Assembly: GCA_000310025.1 (NCBI GenBank)
Contig: FN647768.1
Coordinates: 157,297 to 168,814, forward strand
DNA length: 11,518 nucleotides
Source: Ectocarpus siliculosus
Taxonomy: Eukaryota > Sar > Phaeophyceae > Ectocarpales > Ectocarpaceae
Direction of reading: 5' to 3'
Positions 7,108-11,518 of the stretch are shown in pieces. A program made the translations under genes and the position numbers. Below the pieces are notes generated by a model. It worked only from the letters and a program-made list of their open reading frames with translations, was not told the DNA's origin and did no database searches. How positions within the stretch are numbered: the first letter of the stretch is position 1; each line of letters opens with the position of its first letter.

Positions 7108-7337
7108 GTAAGGGCAAGTGGTTACCAACAAATTCAAGTTTGGTGATGTCACCCCGCAAAGACGTCAATCTGGACGTCTACCGAGACGGCACATACAGGC
7201 GCTGTCTAATTGCTCTTTAGACTTTTCACTCTGCTCTGCGGCTGCTGACAATGCACACTACCTTCAAGCAGCTGCTGGCCCTTCAGTTGCCAATATTCTC
7301 CGTTTATATTTTAGCCCTTGCTACTTGATACAGCTTA

Positions 7338-7433
7338 AACGTGTATGCAACCTAGTCTACAAGGCCAGCAGTGGTAGCTCTCACACTTTGAACGTGTATG
7401 CAACCTAGTCTACAAGGCCAGCAGTGGTAGCTC
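7338..7433. repeat. Direct repeat, two 43-bp copies
   Basis: Positions 7338-7380 and 7391-7433 are identical over 43 bases (from AACGTGTATGCAACC to GGTAGCTC), separated by 10 bases. The period is 53 bp. Full identity means a recent duplication. It lies in presumed gene C intron 1. Confidence 0.95.
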
Positions 7434-7894
7434 CCGATACAGGTACCTCTTCTAAATACAAGAGCGTGTGGTGCTTGCTGCCTGGAGGTTGGTTGCCTAA
7501 AGAGAAGGCCAATTGCTGGAGTCGTTTGTCCCCTTTGCTGTGCGAATGCTATCGCTGGAGTCGTGACTGGTTTTCGAGCGCGTTCAAGGAGGGGGCGGCG
7601 TATTCCACTCTCTTACTACAGAAGTAGCTCTCTCTCAGCATCTCCGTCACCTGCCGCATTCATTGATTGTTGGCTCATTAGGCGACATCCCTGTGTGCAT
7701 GCCAGTTATGCCCACAGCAGTCCGGACGTCAAAACTGCCGCGGGTTGTTGAATCACACTATTTTTACTAGCGTGCAGGAAAGGACCCAGACACTCTAGTC
7801 TACAGTACGAGGTAACATAGAAATTCTACTTGTTTGCGTTCGGGGCACTGCTGTATGCATAATATCGTCGACGCCTGCCTCGAGTTCTTGATTT

Positions 7895-7959
7895 GGGAAT
7901 GGGGAATTGACAAAAGTGGGTACAATATACCCACGCCATTCCCGGACAAAAGTGGGTAC
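7895..7959. repeat. Nested inverted repeat plus 15-bp direct repeat
   Basis: The outer arms GGGAATGG (7895-7902) and CCATTCCC (7936-7943) enclose the inner arms GTGGGTA (7916-7922) and TACCCAC (7928-7934). In addition GACAAAAGTGGGTAC occurs at 7909-7923 and again at 7945-7959. The two arm pairs are concentric and could form one interrupted hairpin. It may be a small mobile-element remnant or a structured intronic element. Confidence 0.7.
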
Positions 7960-8334
7960 TCGAAAATCGTCGAGCGATGGGCAGGAGGAACTGCTGATCG
8001 CGTAGACTTGCTTGTAGTCGAGAGCTGCGACGCCGCAAACATAGTGTTCTGGTCGTGAGACGGCAGTCTTATGCTAGCTGCGCTGTGCCGTGCGACATGC
8101 ACGCACGATAGTACGAAGTGTAATGACTGACTCAAGAGGATTGCTGTAGCAGAACGCGGGGACTACCGCTGAACCAACAGCGCACGGCACGGAAGCAGCA
8201 CTGATGTACCTTCTATGTCTTGACTCCGTAGGTAAAACCAAGTGATAATTGATAATGGAAAATCCAAAACACGTTTTTGTTTGAACCTTGCTACAATGCA
8301 TATGCATGGCATGAGATTTTTGCGCACTTGACAC

Positions 8335-8559
8335 TTATACCACTGGTTCAACAGTGCGCTCTGTGGTCTGTAGGTGTTCATTTTCTTCATTCACCCTGCG
8401 AGACAAGCCTTTGGATCCCGAGTTGAACCTCCCGGAGGCTTGCTTGTAACACTGCACGGCCCACCACGTCACCGCCAATGAGAAAGTCTGTAGCTGTTGC
8501 CCATACCGGTCTGTCTTGGGTAAGCGCTTTCGTGCTTCCTTTGACCAAATCGGAATCAC
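8335..8559 (-). other. Doubtful open frame in gene C intron 1, opposite strand
   Basis: Read on the minus strand, this 74-codon frame opens at GTG and contains IPIWSKEARKRLPKTDRYGQ and a Trp pair (TWW). An overlapping minus frame ending at 8387 is also open and protein-like. There is no ATG, splice context or known domain. It could be part of a decayed mobile element. I record it only because the stretch is otherwise unexplained. Confidence 0.12.
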
Positions 8560-8933
8560 ATGTCGTGGCTGGACGACAACACCCAGCCCGATGGCTTTGT
8601 TGAAGCGTTTTGGACGGAACCCTGTCCAGGTGTTCGGTTAGGTGTTGCATGCATGTGCTTGTACATCCTACCGAAGGGTCGTGCAGGTATGCCCAATATT
8701 CTTGGGCGCTTGTTGTCTCCTCTTTTTTTTTTTGGTTTTCGTCCTCCGGCACAACGAATAAGGAAAAAGACTTGTTCACTCACCACTCTCGCGAAAATCA
8801 CCCGGTTAACTCCATGTGACCTTAGCCTTCGACACTCACTCACCCTAACGGCGGTTACCGTTACCTCCTGCCCAACACCCCACACCCTCATTTCCCTTGT
8901 TACTCCTCCTGTGTGTGTGCTGACCCTCCGCAG

Positions 8934-9208
8934 GGGGGGCTCCCCCCACCTACACCACCCGGCGGAGCGACACGCCACGACGCCCCCGACGACACCTCCA
9001 ACAAGTCCGCGGAGCCCCCCCCCCTCCGGAGAAGGGTGACCACGTGGTTCACCTCGCTGGATGTCGGGGAGCGGTCCCGGATCCTCACCTTCGAGGACCG
9101 CGCGTGGTGCGCGCTGGCGGCCAACATGGCGGCGAGGCTGGACAGGAGGGCCTTTCCGGGGCAGAAGGTTCGGTTCGAGGTGCAGTCGCCGGCTCTCGGC
9201 GGTGCCAG
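8934..9208 (+). CDS. Gene C exon 2
   Basis: The exon follows the acceptor CTGACCCTCCGCAG, preceded by a long C/T-rich tract, and ends at the strong donor CCAG|GTATGT in phase 2. There is no ATG in frame upstream, so it is internal. Its 91 codons begin with a Pro/Gly/Thr-rich, probably disordered stretch. A folded-looking part follows: RRRVTTWFTSLDVGERSRIL, then TFEDRAWCALAANMAARLDR. Codon use is strongly biased to G or C at third positions, unlike the surroundings. The pattern W-F-x-S-L with E-R-x-R-x-L-T-F-E-D suggests a conserved helical module, but I cannot name it. It enters in phase 0, which agrees with exon 1. Confidence 0.8.
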
Positions 9209-9830
9209 GTATGTACAGCAGTCGTTGTTTGTGCCAATTTCAACGCAGGGATAGGGTTGGGGTTAGAGGTACAAGTAGGTGGTTGTGCCAAAGTTCAACG
9301 CAGTGGTTGTGGTAGGTGGTTGTGTCAGTTTCCATGCGCTTGTTGCCACGACAACGACGGCTATCGGGAGAAGTAGCGAGGGCCGATGAATTGTGTGGCG
9401 GGCCCGAGTAAAAACAGAGATTGTTGTCTGTGCCAATTTTCACCTTCTGGATGGCGTGCAAAACAGGGGCTTTTCAGGTTAGCCAACAGCCAGTAAGAAT
9501 GTCCTCGCGCAGCATGTGAGACTGCAGCAGGTTTACTTTCCGAAGACGATGTTTAAGGCAAAAGTTACTCGGATATGACAATAATCTTTGGCTCGAGAGC
9601 GGACACGCGTTTGTGACGCCCTTTAGCTCTCCCGATGGCCTCACAAGCCAAAACGAACCAAGGTCCTCGCCACACCACGGGAAGACAGCAGTGTCCACAG
9701 CGCACTCCCCAACGAGCCGTCTGTTTGTTTTGTCACACCACGCGAAAACAGCAGCGTCCGCAGCGCACTTGGCCCTTGTTTCTTTTTCACCAGCGCTGCC
9801 GCCCTCCGCCGCACCCACCCCAACCAACAG
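9209..9830 (+). other. Gene C intron 2 (3' end uncertain)
   Basis: The donor is clear (GTATGT). For the 3' end, phase 2 must be matched. CAACAG|CAG|G at 9830 or 9833 fits, as does CCCTTTAG at 9626. The most attractive pyrimidine tract, CTTGTTTCTTTTTCACCAG (ending 9793), would give phase 1 and break the frame unless a further exon or another donor is used. Short repeats fill both ends of the intron. Confidence 0.5.
9231..9324. repeat. Degenerate GTGCCAA..TTCAACGCAG repeats
   Basis: GTGCCAATTTCAACGCAG (9231-9248) recurs as GTGCCAAAGTTCAACGCAG (9285-9303), and GTAGGTGGTTGTG occurs at 9275-9287 and 9312-9324. A looser copy, TGTGCCAATTTTCACC, lies near 9430. They start 22 nt after the exon 2 donor. 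The array is intronic and probably neutral, though each copy ends in an acceptor-like CGCAG. Confidence 0.65.
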
Positions 9831-9833
9831 CAG
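9671..9833 (+). repeat. Tandem repeat ending at the gene C exon 3 acceptor
   Basis: CACACCACG followed by ACAGCAG, GTCC and CAGCGCAC occurs at 9671-9705 and 9734-9768, a 63-bp period. Each copy is followed by a similar T-rich tract (CTGTTTGTTTTGTCAC and CTTGTTTCTTTTTCAC). A third, weaker copy has ACAGCAGGGCGTCC at 9827-9840, at the likely exon 3 acceptor. The first two copies are clear and the third is suggestive. Confidence 0.65.
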
Positions 9834-10340
9834 GGCGTCCTTCCACGCGACCACATTCGATCGTGCTAGCCACGACGATCCTTCCCCGCCGCCGGGGCGC
9901 GTTCTCGCCGCAGAAACGGCCATCGAGAACGCCGCGCTGGCGTACGGAAACCCCCCGGCGGCGGTGACCTTTGCGGAGGAGTTCCTGCGAGACTCGGAGG
10001 CGTTTTTCCTGGCGATGGACGCCGTTTCCCGCGGCCGTTACCTCCGCGACGACGAGCCCGAAGCTTCGGCGAACTCGTCTGGGGCGGCAAAGGCCGTTAC
10101 CGGTGCCCGACAGCAGCGCAGCAGCAGCAGCCGGGGAGGGAAGGCGGCGGCCGCACACGGCGGGAGGAAGACGGGTGCGGGTTTCCCGGCGGGGGAGGGG
10201 TCTCTGACAGGCCTGGCTCGGGGGAGAGCGGCGGGAGGAGAGCCAGCGAGCGCGGCCCCGACGGGGGACGAGGTTTGGAAGCAGCTTCCGTGGTTGAGAG
10301 ACATGGACGGATTCGGCCTGGCGGCATTCTTGGCCAACAG
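9831..10340 (+). CDS. Gene C exon 3
   Basis: The 3' boundary is firm: GGCCAACAG|GTGAGA in phase 2, matching the phase-2 entry of exon 4. The 5' boundary is a choice: CAACAG|CAG|G gives starts at 9831 or 9834, both phase 2 and differing by one residue. An upstream option at 9627 would add about 68 low-complexity residues in the same open frame. From 9831 it encodes 169 full codons. The order is an Ala/Pro-rich lead; a helical segment TFAEEFLRDSEAFFLAMDAV; a long Ser, Gly, Ala and Arg-rich disordered linker; and a second ordered block VWKQLPWLRDMDGFGLAAFL. GC content is high and codon use coding-like. No family is recognised. Confidence 0.75.
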
Positions 10341-10887
10341 GTGAGAGCGGAGCGGAGATTTTGGTTTGATTTTTGCCGAACGCGTTGTTGGGCTCCGTGC
10401 TTGTGTTCGTTTTCGTCATGGAGTAAGAGGGGGTGGCGAACCTGGCTTCGTGATTTTCATGGTCGCTTGGTGGGTGGTGGAAACACAGGTATAGTCACGC
10501 TCGGAGAAACAATGTCACGTGTAATGTGGTCAGAGGCCTGTCCAAGTCGTTTTTTTTGTTTTTCCCAGAGTGTGGTTCGAATATAGACGAAACGAGGCGA
10601 GCTCATTTTTGCTCGAAATTTTGTTTACCGAACCTGACTGCCCTGGAAAGTTACCCGACTGCCCCGGAAAGTTGCTTACGCTTTTCTTTTTCTTGGTCAA
10701 GTTGTGCCGACGTCAAGAGAAACGTCTACCCTGCTGTATCTCGACAACAACGGTAGTAGAACCGGTCGAAAAGGATCAGAAACGAACGTCCGTGGTGACC
10801 ACAGGCCAGCTAAACCCAAGCAACGCACGCGTAAACTTACACCTTCCTAGATTTAACCAATTCTCCGCTTAAAAAAAAAAATTCCAG
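10341..10887 (+). other. Gene C intron 3
   Basis: This 547-nt phase-2 intron runs from GTGAGA to TTCCAG. The acceptor is odd: an A11 run sits immediately before ATTCCAG, where a pyrimidine tract would be expected. It contains a 17-bp near-perfect direct repeat (10636-10673) and a segment resembling one in the next intron (around 10788). No gene is seen inside. Confidence 0.75.
10636..10673. repeat. Short tandem repeat, 21-bp period
   Basis: GACTGCCCTGGAAAGTT (10636-10652) recurs as GACTGCCCCGGAAAGTT (10657-10673) with one mismatch. It is intronic, in gene C intron 3, and has no evident role. Confidence 0.8.
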
Positions 10888-10977
10888 CACAAGCAAGAGC
10901 TACTGCGACTTATCGTTCGTGCACAACCTCTACCGATGCTCCTCTGTCGTTACCGATGGTGCCCTCAAAGGATCGAG
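10888..10977 (+). CDS. Gene C exon 4 (gene continues beyond the window)
   Basis: The exon follows ATTCCAG and ends at TCGAG|GTGAGG. It enters in phase 2, completing a Ser codon (AG+C) from exon 3, and leaves in phase 2. The 29 full codons read TSKSYCDLSFVHNLYRCSSV then VTDGALKGS. The two Cys and the aromatic residues suggest an ordered domain that carries on from the end of exon 3. No stop occurs, so at least one more exon lies to the right of the window. The phase match with exon 3 is the main support; the family is unknown. Confidence 0.8.
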
Positions 10978-11518
10978 GTGAGGTTAAGGGCTGCGCTTTC
11001 GCTGGCGGGAGCTGGGGGCACGGGGCTAGGGGTTTCCCCAAACGGCATAAGTTTTACCGCGAGCCGTGCGAGGACGATGAGGACGGCCATGGGCCGGAAA
11101 GGGGGGGCTTCGGGAGGCCAAGGTGCATTAGAAGCGGGTGAGACGAGAAAAGCACGACCGAGGTATCCTGGTCTCTGTTTGGTTCCTTCTGACATCGGTG
11201 CTGGTTCCGACTGGCGCGGATCGCCTTCCGTGGTCACAGGTCAACTACCTACACAAAGCGTGCACGTTTCTATAAAACAAAGAAAACCGAAAGGACCCAG
11301 AATAGTCAGCAACAAATACGCTCCACTCGATCACTCCTTTGATAGCCTTAACTCTCGTTGCGCGTAACCACCGCTGCCAAGGGTGAAGTGGATAGACAGG
11401 TTGGGAGGCTGCCTTGTCTGACCGTCAACCATCCAGGGCTAAATGAACCACACGTCCTGAAAAAAAAACCTCCGACGCTTCTTCCGGCGTGATCACCTCC
11501 CCCCCCCCCCCCCCCCCC
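10978..11518 (+). other. Gene C intron 4, open at the right edge
   Basis: It begins with the donor GTGAGG. No acceptor followed by a convincing phase-2 exon is visible before the window ends. Candidates such as CTGCCAAG near 11380 lack coding sequence after them. The frames open on both strands at 10936-11367 are shadows. The stretch ends in a C20 run. Confidence 0.6.
11499..11518 (+). repeat. Poly-C tract at the window edge (at least C20)
   Basis: Twenty C residues run to the last base of the window, so the full length is unknown. A homopolymer this long at an edge could mark an assembly break. It mirrors the G16 run near the left end in kind. Confidence 0.9.

Larger units (their letters stand above)
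7108..8933 (+). other. Probable gene C intron 1
   Basis: This 1826-nt intron is inferred from CAG|GTAAGG and the acceptor CTGACCCTCCGCAG, both phase 0. It contains a 43-bp direct repeat (7338-7433), a nested inverted repeat with a 15-bp direct repeat (7895-7959), and a minus-strand open frame at 8335-8559 of doubtful meaning. A T-run and a long C/T-rich stretch precede the acceptor (about 8720-8930). I could not support an additional exon. ATG at 8560 followed by 23 codons is discussed among the rejected items. Confidence 0.5.

Noticed and set aside
8560-8632. ATG followed by MSWLDDNTQPDGFVEAFWTE as a first exon of gene C
   Set aside because: All nearby GT donors leave in phase 1, while the exon at 8934 enters in phase 0. 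The exon at 7033 fits better. It could still be an unrelated internal start if another exon intervenes.
8387-8779. 130-codon minus-strand frame with a protein-like end (TDFLIGGDVVGRAVLQAS)
   Set aside because: It overlaps a second equally plausible minus frame, has no recognisable domain, and lies in a presumed intron of gene C.
9641-10419. Long minus-strand frames opposite gene C exon 3
   Set aside because: They are shadows caused by high GC content. The plus strand has matching splice phases and ordered peptide blocks.

Overview
This looks like nuclear DNA from a photosynthetic eukaryote, not a prokaryote. Coding sequence is split into short exons with GT-AG introns of about 0.4 to 1.8 kb, homopolymer and low-complexity tracts are common, and there are no operons or ribosome-binding sites. 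One gene encodes a signal peptide followed by a phenylalanine-led transit peptide (AAA|FVAS). This is the plastid-import signature of algae with red-derived complex plastids. With the long introns and spacious layout, a brown alga or other stramenopile is my best guess. The organism is an inference, because no marker gene proves it.

I reconstruct three genes. Gene A (+) enters from the left: only its last exon (722-918) is recognised. It encodes an acidic stretch and a ubiquitin-interacting motif, as in the proteasome subunit RPN10. Gene B (-, 6819 to 3374) has four exons whose phases join exactly (0/0, 2/2, 0/0). It gives a predicted 186-residue plastid-targeted protein of unknown function. 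Gene C (+, 7033 to beyond 10977) has four exons visible and runs off the right edge; I do not recognise its product. A and B are tail to tail across about 2.5 kb of mostly unexplained DNA. B and C are head to head, with only 213 bp between their start codons, so they probably share a promoter.

The most unusual structure is a repeated pattern at 3' splice sites. In gene B, introns 2 and 3 each carry degenerate tandem copies (about 75-100 bp) of the very segment that spans the functional acceptor and the first bases of the next exon. Gene C intron 2 shows a weaker version ending in a NAGNAG acceptor. One decoy copy in gene B intron 3 has kept an acceptor, an open 54-nt frame and a GTGCGC donor in phase 0/0, so it could act as a cassette exon.

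The rest is intron and intergenic DNA with short direct and inverted repeats, a G16 run near the left and a C20 run at the right edge. I found no rRNA, convincing tRNA, CRISPR array or intact mobile element. All gene models are read by eye from splice signals, phase and coding character, without transcript or database support.
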